Of a DNA stretch of 17,037 bases, positions 5,871-13,476 are shown one piece after another. The number at the start of each line of letters is the position of its first letter. The stretch's first letter is position 1. Source of the stretch: an uncultured Oscillospiraceae bacterium (GTDB lineage Bacteria > Bacillota > Clostridia > Oscillospirales > Acutalibacteraceae); assembly GCA_900540865.1 (NCBI GenBank), contig UQHH01000061.1:1-17037 (forward strand), in the 5' to 3' direction. The notes beneath the pieces were generated by a model, which was not told the DNA's origin, ran no database searches, and saw nothing but the letters and a program-made list of their open reading frames with translations. The position numbers were made by a program, and so were the translations under genes.

Positions 5871-6785
5871 ATGGAGTATGTATTACATACGGAAAATCTT
5901 TCAAAGCATTACCGGCGTTTTAAAGCACTGGACGGGCTTGATATGCATGTGGAAAAGGGCTCGATTTATGGGTTTGTCGGCAAAAACGGCTCTGGCAAAA
6001 CCACGCTGATACGGCTCATTTGCGGACTGCAAAGCCCAACCTCCGGGGAATATGCCCTGTATGGAATGAAACATACGGATAAAAACATTACCCGTGCAAG
6101 GCGCAGGATGGGAGCAGTGGTGGAAACGCCGTCTGTTTATACGCATATGACGGCGGAAGAAAACCTGCGTGCGCAGTACCGTGTTCTCGGCCGCCCGTCG
6201 TTTGACGGCATAAAGGAACTGCTGGAGCTGGTCGGCCTTTCGGACAGCGGAAGGAAAAAAGCGAAAAACTTTTCGCTCGGTATGCGCCAAAGGCTCGGTA
6301 TCGCTGTAGCGCTTTGCGGCGACCCGGATTTCCTGGTGCTTGACGAGCCGGTAAACGCCTTGGACCCGCAGGGCATCGTCGAAATACGCGAGCTAATTTT
6401 AAAGCTCAACCGGGAACGGAATATTACAGTGCTGCTTTCAAGCCATATTCTCGATGAGCTGTCCCGCCTGGCGACGCATTTCGGCTTTATTGACAGCGGG
6501 AGAATCGTAAAAGAAATCAGCGCGGAAGAATTGAGGGCTGTGTGCCGTAAAAGTAAGCATATACAGGTTTCCGACATTCACGCCCTGACCCGGGTGCTGG
6601 AGGTAAGAAAGCTTGAATACGCGGTTACCTCGGAAAATGAGGCTGATATATTCGGCGACTGCAACTTGACGGAGCTTACGCTTGCTCTGGCGGACGAGCA
6701 CTGTGAAGTATTAACGCTCAGTGAGCAGGATGAAAACCTGGAAAGCTACTATATTAACCTGATTGGGGGCGGTAAGCATGAGTAA
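5871..6785 (+). CDS. ABC transporter ATP-binding protein, BcrA/LanF-like, 304 aa
   Basis: It powers an ABC-2 type exporter, probably for an antimicrobial peptide or peptide-antibiotic. The start follows AAAGGAGG with 7 nt spacing. Walker A is GKNGSGKTT (37-45), the signature FSLGM (134-138) sits before RQRLGIAVAL, Walker B is LVLDEP (155-160) and the switch histidine is H192 (SSH). At the Q-loop position it has Glu85 (VVETPSVYTHMTAEENL), a substitution familiar in bacitracin- and lantibiotic-export ATPases such as BcrA and LanF. The C-terminal 90 residues form the accessory region typical of that group. Its last 8 nt overlap the permease start, indicating translational coupling. It lacks the large BceB-type permease partner, so it is not a Bce system. 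The substrate is inference. Confidence 0.92.
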   Translation: MEYVLHTENLSKHYRRFKALDGLDMHVEKGSIYGFVGKNGSGKTTLIRLICGLQSPTSGEYALYGMKHTDKNITRARRRMGAVVETPSVYTHMTAEENLRAQYRVLGRPSFDGIKELLELVGLSDSGRKKAKNFSLGMRQRLGIAVALCGDPDFLVLDEPVNALDPQGIVEIRELILKLNRERNITVLLSSHILDELSRLATHFGFIDSGRIVKEISAEELRAVCRKSKHIQVSDIHALTRVLEVRKLEYAVTSENEADIFGDCNLTELTLALADEHCEVLTLSEQDENLESYYINLIGGGKHE

Positions 6786-7590
6786 GCTGCTGCGCACCAA
6801 TTTTACGCGGCTTTTGAAAAACGGAGCCTTCTGGACCGGTATAGCTTTCATGGTACTATATAGTTTTTTACTATGCATCACCAACAAAGCCACAGAAAGA
6901 GTTACAGATGTAAGCCAGTTGCTTTTTTCGAGTTTTTATTATTCCTGTGTTGTTTTTGCATTTTTTTGCTGCCTGTTCACCGGTACGGAATACAGCGACG
7001 GCACAATCCGCAATAAATTGATTGTCGGGCATTCAAGGACGGCGGTCTATTTTACAAATTATGTAACCAATGCCGTTGCGGGTGTTTTGATGGTGCTTTC
7101 AGGCATGGCGGCGGTACTTGCCGTGGGTATTCCAATATACGGGTTTAAAGAATGGCCGGAGCTTGCGTCTGTACTGCTGCTGGACGGATTTCTTCTGGTT
7201 TTATCGGCAACAGCCGTTTATACCCTGCTTGCAATGCTCATCCAGAACAAGGCAATCTGTGTCACAGCGTGCCTTCTGGGAACTTTTGTCTTGCTTTTCC
7301 TGTCAAGTTATTTGATTATCAGGCTGAGTGCACCGGAATTTGAAAATATATACAATATGGTGGATGGTGAAATTGTTGTTGTAGATACTATGAAAAATTT
7401 AAACTATCTGCCGGAAAGCTGGCGGGGTATATACCAGTTCGCTGTTGATTTTCTGCCCACAGGCCAGGGAATACAAATTTCTGAAATGTCTGCCGCCAAC
7501 CCATGGCGGATGGCAGTTTATTCCGGCTTGCTAACAGTTGTAAGTACGCTTGCGGGAATATTCTTCTTCCGCAGAAAAGATTTGAAATAA
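6778..7590 (+). CDS. ABC-2 family transporter permease, 270 aa
   Basis: This is the membrane half of the exporter with the preceding ATPase. The start is MSKLLRTNF at 6778, inside the end of the ATPase gene, with GGGGGCGG just upstream. An upstream in-frame ATG at 6763 lies in the ATPase coding sequence and has no comparable site. About six transmembrane helices are visible (roughly 17-36, 49-69, 97-121, 130-153, 161-181 and 245-265). The segment GTEYSDGTIRNKLIVGHSR (69-87), after helix 2, is characteristic of the family. An extracytoplasmic region at about 183-240 precedes the last helix, and a basic RRKDLK tail stays inside. There is one permease gene only, so the transporter is presumably a homodimer of each subunit. 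Confidence 0.9.
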   Translation: MSKLLRTNFTRLLKNGAFWTGIAFMVLYSFLLCITNKATERVTDVSQLLFSSFYYSCVVFAFFCCLFTGTEYSDGTIRNKLIVGHSRTAVYFTNYVTNAVAGVLMVLSGMAAVLAVGIPIYGFKEWPELASVLLLDGFLLVLSATAVYTLLAMLIQNKAICVTACLLGTFVLLFLSSYLIIRLSAPEFENIYNMVDGEIVVVDTMKNLNYLPESWRGIYQFAVDFLPTGQGIQISEMSAANPWRMAVYSGLLTVVSTLAGIFFFRRKDLK

Positions 7591-7599
7591 GGGATTTTT

Positions 7600-8496
7600 A
7601 TGGTTTACTTTCTCGGCGCATTGTGCCTGATACTTCTGGTTGTACTCTGCATTTTACTGATAAAAATGGCGGGCATGCGTAAAGCGGCCGAAGAAATACG
7701 TACGGCCTTTGCCGAAAGGCTGCGGGAGGATACCAATGTGGGTATCGACATATCCTCATCAGACCGGAAGCTGCGCAGGCTGGCCGCCGATATCGACAGG
7801 CAGCTAAAGCTGCTGAGAAAGGAACACATCCGTTACACCGAAGGCGACCGGGAGCTGAAGGACGCCGTCACGAACATTTCGCACGACCTGCGCACGCCCC
7901 TGACCGCAATCTGCGGGTATATGGAGCTGCTGGAGCAGGAGGAAATGCCGGAGGCTGTCCGGCAGTATCTGGCGATTATCTCAAACCGAATTGAGGCGCT
8001 CAAAAAGCTGACGGAGGAGCTGTTCCAATATTCCGTCAATTTATCGGGGAGCAGGTATGACCGCCTTGAGCCCGTCGTGCTTAACGACGCTTTGGAGGAA
8101 TGCCTGGCGGCCTACTATGGCGCGCTGTGTGAAAAAAGGATTGTCCCGCGGGTCTCTATGCCGGAAGGGCGGATTATTCGGCAGATGGACAAAGCGGCCT
8201 TATCGCGTATTTTCGGCAATGTGGTGAGCAACGCGATTAAATACAGCGACGGCGATTTGCTGATTGATTTATCCAAACAGGGAACGATTGCCTTTTCCAA
8301 TCACACACAAAAGCTCGATCATGTGTCTGTAAGCCGCCTGTTCGACCGCTTTTATACCGTCGAAAACAGCCGCAACGCGACCGGACTTGGCCTATCCATT
8401 GCGAGAACGCTTACAGAACAGATGGGAGGGGAAATTTCGGCGTCGCTAAGTGACGGATTGTTCGTACTTGAAATACGGTTTCCGCAGCCGGTATAG
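7600..8496 (+). CDS. Membrane sensor histidine kinase, short type, 298 aa
   Basis: It is the partner of the response regulator at 5120-5782, placed after the transporter it probably serves. The start is 9 nt after the permease stop, with AAGGGA overlapping that stop codon. Only one transmembrane segment is present (about 2-22) with no extracellular domain, so it must sense inside the membrane or through the transporter. A linker helix (23-85) leads to the H-box NISHDLRTPL with H95. The N-box is NVVSNAIKYS (207-216) and the G2 box TGLGLSIA (261-268). The usual DxGxG G1 box is replaced by AFSNHTQ around 231-237, followed by the LFDRFY F-box (247-252). This substitution is found in a subset of Firmicutes kinases and need not mean inactivity. 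A strong terminator follows. Confidence 0.92.
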   Translation: MVYFLGALCLILLVVLCILLIKMAGMRKAAEEIRTAFAERLREDTNVGIDISSSDRKLRRLAADIDRQLKLLRKEHIRYTEGDRELKDAVTNISHDLRTPLTAICGYMELLEQEEMPEAVRQYLAIISNRIEALKKLTEELFQYSVNLSGSRYDRLEPVVLNDALEECLAAYYGALCEKRIVPRVSMPEGRIIRQMDKAALSRIFGNVVSNAIKYSDGDLLIDLSKQGTIAFSNHTQKLDHVSVSRLFDRFYTVENSRNATGLGLSIARTLTEQMGGEISASLSDGLFVLEIRFPQPV

Positions 8497-8524
8497 TGTA
8501 TGGATAGATTCCTTTAAAAACAAT

Positions 8525-8557
8525 AAAAGGCCGGCGTCAAAACGACGCCGGCCTTTT
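8525..8557. terminator. Bidirectional terminator between the kinase gene and ireB
   Basis: AAAAGGCCGGCGTC at 8525-8538 and GACGCCGGCCTTTT at 8544-8557 pair perfectly over 14 bp around AAAAC. It ends the response regulator-transporter-kinase cluster on the plus strand and can also stop convergent ireB transcription. Confidence 0.9.
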
Positions 8558-8567
8558 GCTGCCTGCC

Positions 8568-8591
8568 GGTATAAAGCGGACGCTTTATACC
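8568..8591 (-). terminator. Second hairpin downstream of ireB
   Basis: GGTATAAAGC at 8568-8577 and GCTTTATACC at 8582-8591 are a perfect 10-bp stem around GGAC, starting 8 nt after the ireB stop. It lacks a U-tract on either strand, so it may be an RNA-stabilising 3' hairpin rather than a terminator on its own. Confidence 0.45.
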
Positions 8592-8599
8592 AACCCCTT

Positions 8600-8845
8600 T
8601 TATTTATTTAGGAAAGACTTGACCAAAGCCTCCAGAAGATCGTCGCGGTCTATCTTACTGATGATGTTGCGCGCGTTGTGGTACGTCGTGATATATGTGG
8701 GATCTTCTGAAAGGATATAACCGACGATTTGGTTGACAGGGTTATAGCCCTTTTCCTTGAGCGCGTCGTAAACGGTCGTCAATGCGCGCTTAATCTCGTC
8801 GTCCTTTTCTCCTCCAAGCGAGAATATCATCGTCTTGTCAAACAT
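8600..8845 (-). CDS. ireB: IreB-family regulatory phosphoprotein (UPF0297), 81 aa
   Basis: The sequence is full length for the family and carries its hallmarks: an N-terminal DKTMIFSL (3-10) followed by a helix, then YDALKEKGYNPVNQIVGYIL (26-45), SEDPTYIT (46-53), HNARN (56-60) and KIDRDDLLEALV (64-75). In Enterococcus faecalis, IreB is phosphorylated by the Ser/Thr kinase IreK and acts as a negative regulator of cephalosporin resistance; the Bacillus homologue is YrzL. The threonines near the N-terminus (T5, T23, T24) are the candidate phosphosites. The start has GGAGGT 7 nt upstream and its own promoter. In many Firmicutes this gene sits with alaS and ruvX; here it follows pheST instead. 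Confidence 0.9.
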   Translation of the reverse strand: MFDKTMIFSLGGEKDDEIKRALTTVYDALKEKGYNPVNQIVGYILSEDPTYITTYHNARNIISKIDRDDLLEALVKSFLNK

Positions 8846-8866
8846 GATTCCACCTCCGGTATTTGT

Positions 8867-8895
8867 ATTGTACTACGCGGCACGGGAAAGTTCAA
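8867..8895 (-). promoter_or_regulatory. Promoter of ireB
   Basis: On the minus strand TTGAAC (complement of 8890-8895) and TACAAT (8867-8872) are 17 bp apart, in the gap between pheT and ireB. An 8-bp inverted repeat (GGAAAGTT at 8885-8892, AACTTTCC at 8908-8915) overlaps the -35 and could be an operator or a weak pheT 3' hairpin. Confidence 0.65.
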
Positions 8896-8938
8896 TAATT
8901 ATTTGTTAACTTTCCGCAATTTATTCCATCTTTTTCAC

Positions 8939-11314
8939 TTAGCTGCGCAGTACCGCTCCCACCTTGTCGAGCGCCTTCATAATACGCTTGACGGTAGCTA
9001 AAGCCTGCTCGTCTGTCAGCGTGCTGTCAGCGCTTCTCAGTGTAATGCTGAACGCAACGCTTTTTTTGCCAGCTTCGATTTGCTTGCCCTGGTAGACGTC
9101 AAACAGCTTGAGGGCTTCGAGATAATTACCCGCGGCGGCCGAAATCGCTTTTTCAAGCGTCAGTACGGGGATGTTTTCGTCACAGATAACGGCAAGGTCC
9201 CTCGTAATGGCCGGGTATTTCGGCAGCGGCTTGTAGCTCTTTGCAAGCTGCGCGTTTTTGTACATTACGTCGGCGTCAAGACTCATGGCGTAAACCCTTC
9301 CAGATATACCATAGTTTTTGGCGCATTCCGGATGGATTTCACCGAGTACTCCGAGCTCCTCACCGCCGATTGTAAGCACCGCGCACCGGCCGGGATGATA
9401 GCCGAACGGCTCGCTGCTCGCCTCGATGTCCCAGCCGTACACACCTGCCTTGTCGAGCAATGCTTCCGCAATGCCTTTGATGGTAAAGAAGTCGGTTTCG
9501 CCGCCGTACATGCCCGCGATGAGCTTGTTTTTCTCAACCGGAAGCTCGTCGGGAGCAGTCGGGATATATTCCTTCGCAAGCTCAAACAGGTGCGCCTGCG
9601 CGTTACGGTTGTTATAGTTTTTAGAAAGGATTTCCATCATGGAAGGAAGCGCGGTCGTGCGCATAATGCTTGTATCCTCGCCGAGCGGGTTGGAGATAAC
9701 GACGGAATTCCTCAGAGAATGGTTTTCCGGCATCAGTACTTTGCCGTAATATTTGGGGCTGATGAATGAATAGGTCATTATCTCAGAAAGCCCCATCGCA
9801 AGCATGGATTCGCTTAACATCTGGTCGAACTTCTGGCGCGCGCTGTATTTTCCCTGCGCGCCGCCGCTGATTGCCGTGGACTTTATCACGTTATAGCCGT
9901 AAAAACGGGCGATTTCCTCCGCAATGTCGGCCTTGTGCTCCAAATCGGGGCGGAAGGTCGGAACGATGACGTCGCCGCCGTCGATTTCACACTCGATTTT
10001 CTCAAGGATTTCCACCATCCTTTCACGCGGTATGGCTGTCGCGAGGAAGGCGTTAATCCACTGCGGGTCTAGCTCTATCCGCCGCTCCACGTTCTGGTAG
10101 CAGAAATCCGTAATGATTCCGTCCATCACGTCGCCCGCGTCCAAAAGCTCAACCAGCTCGCACGCGCGGTTGAGGGCGGGCAGGCAGGCGTTCGGGTCGA
10201 GCCCCTTTTCATACCGGGAAGAAGCGTCTGTACGCATACCGTGCTGCTTTGCCGTCAGGCGCACGGAGCTCCCCAGGAAGTTTGCGGATTCAAACACGAT
10301 GGTGGTCGTGTCGTCCATAATACCGCTGTATTCGCCGCCCATGACTCCGGCAATCGCGACAGGCTTGTTCGCGTCCGCGATAACGAGATTGTTGTCCGTA
10401 AGCACACGGTCGATACCGTCGAGCGTCGTAATTTTTTCGCCGTTTTTGGCAAGGCGTACACGGATTTTTCCTTCGTCTATATAACGCAGGTCGAACGCGT
10501 GCATCGGCTGGCCGTATTCCAGCATTACATAGTTCGTAATATCGACAATGTTGTTGATGGGGCGGACGCCCATCGCGCGCAGGCGCTCACGCATCCAGCG
10601 AGGGGAGGGCTTTACACGCACGTTCTTTACAATGCGCGCGCTGTAAACCCGGCACAAATCCGGCGCTTCAATTTTAACGTCGAGCAGGCTCTTGCAGTCT
10701 CCGCCGCCGCCCTTTACAGCAGGTGTGTGGAGCTTTAGCTCCTCACCGAAGGTTGCCGCCGCTTCCCTTGCAAGGCCGATGACGGAAAAGCAGTCGGGCC
10801 GGTTGGAGGTAATTTCAAATTCGACCTTCGTATCGTCAAGGCCTATCGCGCTGCGAATATCCTGGCCGATTTCACAGTCCTCCTGCAATACGAAAATACC
10901 GTCCTCGATTGCATAGGGGAAATCATGCTGCGTAAGCCCAAGCTCGCCGAGCGAGCAGAGCATGCCGCAGCTTGGTACGCCGCGCAGCTTTCCTTTTTTG
11001 ATTTTCGTTCCGTCGGTCAAAACGGAATTGTCCTTCGCAACGGGTACAAGGTCGCCCTCCTTGAGGTTAGAAGCGCCGGTGACTATCTGGATAGGCGCGT
11101 CTTCAGCGACGTCCACCTGGCAGACAACGAGCTTGTCGGCGTCCGGGTGCTTTTCAATGGACAGGATTTTTCCCACCACGACGTTCTTGATTTTTTCGCC
11201 TTCTATTTCGTAGCCCTCCACCTTCGAGCCACTCATCGTCATCGCTTCCGCGAATTCTTTCGGCGGCATTTCGGCTTTGGTGTATTCATTGAGCCATTTC
11301 ATGGAAAGATTCAT
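8939..11314 (-). CDS. pheT: Phenylalanine-tRNA ligase beta subunit, 791 aa
   Basis: With PheS it forms the cytoplasmic alpha2-beta2 enzyme that charges tRNA-Phe; the beta chain binds tRNA and carries the editing site for misacylated Tyr. The N-terminal start MNLSMKWLNEY is typical. The OB-fold tRNA-binding domain (about 39-150) includes GKILSIEKHPDADKL and the LRGVPSCGMLCS loop. Next come the B3/B4 editing region (TSNRPDCFSVIGLAREAA, HAFDL), the B5 domain (about 405-475, VPTFRPDLEHKADIAEEIAR), the catalytic-like fold and the C-terminal FDX-ACB domain (about 698-791, KYPAITRDLAV). Length is normal. It begins 30 nt after pheS with AAAGGAG about 12 nt upstream, in the same transcript as pheS under T-box control. 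Confidence 0.97.
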   Translation of the reverse strand: MNLSMKWLNEYTKAEMPPKEFAEAMTMSGSKVEGYEIEGEKIKNVVVGKILSIEKHPDADKLVVCQVDVAEDAPIQIVTGASNLKEGDLVPVAKDNSVLTDGTKIKKGKLRGVPSCGMLCSLGELGLTQHDFPYAIEDGIFVLQEDCEIGQDIRSAIGLDDTKVEFEITSNRPDCFSVIGLAREAAATFGEELKLHTPAVKGGGGDCKSLLDVKIEAPDLCRVYSARIVKNVRVKPSPRWMRERLRAMGVRPINNIVDITNYVMLEYGQPMHAFDLRYIDEGKIRVRLAKNGEKITTLDGIDRVLTDNNLVIADANKPVAIAGVMGGEYSGIMDDTTTIVFESANFLGSSVRLTAKQHGMRTDASSRYEKGLDPNACLPALNRACELVELLDAGDVMDGIITDFCYQNVERRIELDPQWINAFLATAIPRERMVEILEKIECEIDGGDVIVPTFRPDLEHKADIAEEIARFYGYNVIKSTAISGGAQGKYSARQKFDQMLSESMLAMGLSEIMTYSFISPKYYGKVLMPENHSLRNSVVISNPLGEDTSIMRTTALPSMMEILSKNYNNRNAQAHLFELAKEYIPTAPDELPVEKNKLIAGMYGGETDFFTIKGIAEALLDKAGVYGWDIEASSEPFGYHPGRCAVLTIGGEELGVLGEIHPECAKNYGISGRVYAMSLDADVMYKNAQLAKSYKPLPKYPAITRDLAVICDENIPVLTLEKAISAAAGNYLEALKLFDVYQGKQIEAGKKSVAFSITLRSADSTLTDEQALATVKRIMKALDKVGAVLRS

Positions 11315-11344
11315 TTTATACGCAACTCCTTTCTTTCAGGTTTA

Positions 11345-12364
11345 TCAGAACTGGTTCAGAAAACGCACGTCGTTCTCGAAGAACAGGCGCATATCGTCGA
11401 TTCCATAACGGCGCATAGCGACGCGCTCCAGGCCGAGGCCGAGCGCAAAGCCGCTGTATACCTCCGGGTCAATGCCGCAGTTTGAAAGCACCTTTGGGTG
11501 CACCATACCGCAGCCGAGTATTTCAATCCAGCCCTCGCCCTTGCACAAGCGGCAGCCCTCGCCGTGGCAGCCAAAGCACTGCACGTCTACCTCGGCGGAC
11601 GGCTCGGTAAACGGGAAGTGGTGCGGGCGGAAGCGTACGACGGAATCCTCGCCGTACAAGCGCTTGACAAAGGTTTCGAGCGTACCCTTTAAATCGGCAA
11701 AGGTAATGCCCTTATCTACGACCAGCCCCTCAATCTGGTGGAACAGGGGGGAGTGCGTCGCGTCAACCGCGTCGCTTCTATAAACCCTGCCGGGTGAAAT
11801 AACGCGGATAGGCGGCTTCTGTTCTTCCATCGTGCGCACCTGAACGGGTGAGGTCTGCGTTCTGAGCACAATATTGTCATTGATATAGAAGGTGTCCTGC
11901 GTGTCGCGCGCGGGATGGTTCTTCGGCATGTTGAGCGCTTCAAAGTTGTAATAATCGGTTTCTACCTCTGGGCCTTCCACAATATCAAAGCCCATGCCGA
12001 CGAAAATTTCCTTGATTTCGTCGAGCACAATCGTAAGCGGGTGCTTTGCGCCAAGCACGGGCTTTTTGCCCGGCAGTGTTACGTCGAGCTTTTCCGCCTT
12101 TAATTGTTCGAGCTGTTTTTTCTCGTTTAACTCCTGTACCTTGCTTTCGATTGCGTCCTCGATAAAGGTGCGCACCTCGTTTGCAAGCTGCCCAATAACC
12201 GGGCGTTCCTCAGGCGTGAGCTTGCCCATCTGCTTTAAAATAGCTGTAAGCTCGCCCTTTTTGCCGAGATACTTGATGCGCAGCTGTTCAATGTCCGCCG
12301 CGGCGCGCGAGCCTTCAAGGGCTTCCTTCGCCGCCGCGCGGATGGCCTCCAGTTGGTTTTTCAT
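11345..12364 (-). CDS. pheS: Phenylalanine-tRNA ligase alpha subunit, 339 aa
   Basis: This is the catalytic chain of phenylalanyl-tRNA synthetase, a class II enzyme making Phe-tRNA from Phe, ATP and tRNA. The N-terminal coiled coil (1-90) contacts tRNA. Visible motifs are PGRVYRSDAVDATHSPLFHQ (191-210, motif 2), FRPHHFPFTEPS (245-256), a four-cysteine cluster (C263, C266, C271, C274) of the type seen in many Firmicutes PheS, and motif 3 GLGLERVAMRRYGIDD (309-324). Length is normal. The ATG at 12364-12362 has AAAGGA about 11 nt upstream and begins after a complete T-box leader, so expression should rise when uncharged tRNA-Phe accumulates. pheT follows directly. Confidence 0.97.
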   Translation of the reverse strand: MKNQLEAIRAAAKEALEGSRAAADIEQLRIKYLGKKGELTAILKQMGKLTPEERPVIGQLANEVRTFIEDAIESKVQELNEKKQLEQLKAEKLDVTLPGKKPVLGAKHPLTIVLDEIKEIFVGMGFDIVEGPEVETDYYNFEALNMPKNHPARDTQDTFYINDNIVLRTQTSPVQVRTMEEQKPPIRVISPGRVYRSDAVDATHSPLFHQIEGLVVDKGITFADLKGTLETFVKRLYGEDSVVRFRPHHFPFTEPSAEVDVQCFGCHGEGCRLCKGEGWIEILGCGMVHPKVLSNCGIDPEVYSGFALGLGLERVAMRRYGIDDMRLFFENDVRFLNQF

Positions 12365-12429
12365 CGTGGATTCTTCCTTTCATCAATTGTTATTAAGCCT
12401 ATATGCAAGAGTATGGTAAGATTTTGGCA

Positions 12430-12702
12430 AAATAAAAAGCCTCCGTCCTCCGAAGGGACGAAAGCAAACTTCCGCGGTACCACCCTGTTTTTTGCAAAAG
12501 AGCAAACACTCCTGCGGCATGTAACGGTGCCTGCCGTCGCGGCCTAATGGAATTGCTCGTTCAGCCGCGCCGCTCAAAAGGGAACTTCACCGCCTCAAAC
12601 CCGCCGGGACGCCCTTTCAGCCGGGGAGCGCCTTCTCTGGAAACGGGACAATGTGAGGGATTACTTCCTTTATCACTGCGTTTTGGTGATTGATTCAGCT
12701 TA
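12430..12702 (-). promoter_or_regulatory. T-box riboswitch (tRNA-Phe) leader of pheST
   Basis: Read on the minus strand, the leader contains the Stem I base (AAAGGAAGTA), the AGAGA motif (CCAGAGAAGG), the distal loop GGCTGAAAG and a specifier loop with GTGAAGTTCCC whose TTC (12584-12582) is a Phe codon. The T-box sequence GGGTGGTACCGCG is the complement of 12473-12485 and its bulge pairs with the free tRNA end. The intrinsic terminator is the 10-bp stem 12439-12448/12456-12465 followed by a U-rich run through 12430. Uncharged tRNA-Phe would stabilise the antiterminator and allow read-through into pheS. Confidence 0.95.
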
Positions 12703-12708
12703 TTACTG

Positions 12709-12737
12709 ACTATAACACCAATTTTTGAAAAAATCAA
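12709..12737 (-). promoter_or_regulatory. Promoter of the pheST T-box transcript
   Basis: On the minus strand TTGATT (12732-12737) and TATAGT (12709-12714) are separated by 17 bp, placing the transcript start near 12702, just before Stem I of the T-box. Confidence 0.75.
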
Positions 12738-12767
12738 TAGGTATGGGAACAAATCCTACAATAAATA

Positions 12768-12796
12768 TTGTAAACGGCGGACTTCTGTGTTATCAT
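12768..12796 (+). promoter_or_regulatory. Promoter of the membrane protein gene at 12836
   Basis: TTGTAA at 12768-12773 and TATCAT at 12791-12796 are separated by 17 bp. A consensus TATAAT lies just downstream at 12799-12804 without a matching -35. The promoter diverges from the pheST promoter 30 bp away. Confidence 0.55.
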
Positions 12797-12835
12797 TCTA
12801 TAATAGGAAAACACAAAAGGACGGATGTTGCATTC

Positions 12836-13372
12836 ATGGATATTTTTGTAGAACAGCTCGTTAAGAAAGAAAAAACGGTGCGCGACAGGCTGATAACAGT
12901 ATGTATCGTCCTGTGCGTTGTACTGCTGCCGCTTGCCTGCGTGGCGCTTGCTTATATTACAAGTATTTATTACTTTATTATGGTTGCCTTCTTTGTTCTG
13001 ATTGCCGCCGTTTACGGCGCGTGGTACTTTATTACCGCGCAGAATGTGGAATACGAGTACAGCGTTACCAACAGCAACATTACGGTGGACAAGGTCATTG
13101 CCAAGCGCAAAAGAAAGCGCGTCGTCAGCTTCGATATTAAAAAAATTGAGGATATGGGCAGGTTTGACGATAAGGACTACGACAAGCGCAAGTATGACAA
13201 GCTGATGTTTGCGTCCGCCTCCGATTTTGGCGAAGACGTTTATGCCGCTGTGTTTTTCATTGAAAAATACGGGAACTGCCTGCTGCTCTTTTCCCCAAAC
13301 GAAAAGGTGTTGGAGGCCATGCGCCCCTATTTAAAGAGGGAAATCGCAGTCAATCTGTTTTACAGAAAATAA
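12836..13372 (+). CDS. Two-helix membrane protein of unknown function (DUF6106-like), 178 aa
   Basis: The function is unknown. The start MDIFVEQLVKKEKT at 12836 is favoured over the upstream in-frame ATG at 12725, which lies ahead of the promoter; AAAGGACGG about 11 nt upstream is the likely ribosome site. After a short charged N-terminus, two hydrophobic helices (about 19-41 and 43-67) form a hairpin in the membrane. A cytoplasmic domain of about 110 residues follows, with EYEYSVTNSNITVDKVIAKRKRKRVVSFDIKKI (79-111) and a second half with a beta-rich pattern. The layout and the Y-S-VTN-DK-AKRKRKR core match a family of clostridial proteins that I recall as DUF6106; this name is from memory. 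It is transcribed alone and is followed by terminators. Confidence 0.8.
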   Translation: MDIFVEQLVKKEKTVRDRLITVCIVLCVVLLPLACVALAYITSIYYFIMVAFFVLIAAVYGAWYFITAQNVEYEYSVTNSNITVDKVIAKRKRKRVVSFDIKKIEDMGRFDDKDYDKRKYDKLMFASASDFGEDVYAAVFFIEKYGNCLLLFSPNEKVLEAMRPYLKREIAVNLFYRK

Positions 13373-13422
13373 GCGAAGGAGACAGGCTATTTCACCTGCT
13401 GTTTCGTTTTTATTGGTTATGG

Positions 13423-13451
13423 TGGGGGAACAAAGCGTTCTCCCATTTTTT
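13423..13451 (+). terminator. Terminator between the membrane protein gene and nnr
   Basis: TGGGGGAAC at 13423-13431 pairs with GTTCTCCCA at 13437-13445 through one G-T wobble, with a run of six T. A weaker hairpin with five T precedes it (about 13374-13411), so two terminators stand in tandem. The nnr ribosome site begins 12 nt after the T run, so nnr must be transcribed either by read-through or from a promoter overlapping this hairpin. Confidence 0.75.
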
Positions 13452-13476
13452 ATTATATCAAAGAGGAGTGGTAAGC

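Noticed and set aside
9080..9769. 229-codon plus-strand frame inside pheT
   Set aside because: It is antisense to a certain gene, lacks a ribosome site and shows no recognisable protein features.
12561..12752. 63-codon minus-strand frame upstream of pheS
   Set aside because: It coincides with the T-box leader and its promoter; the base pattern is explained by the riboswitch.
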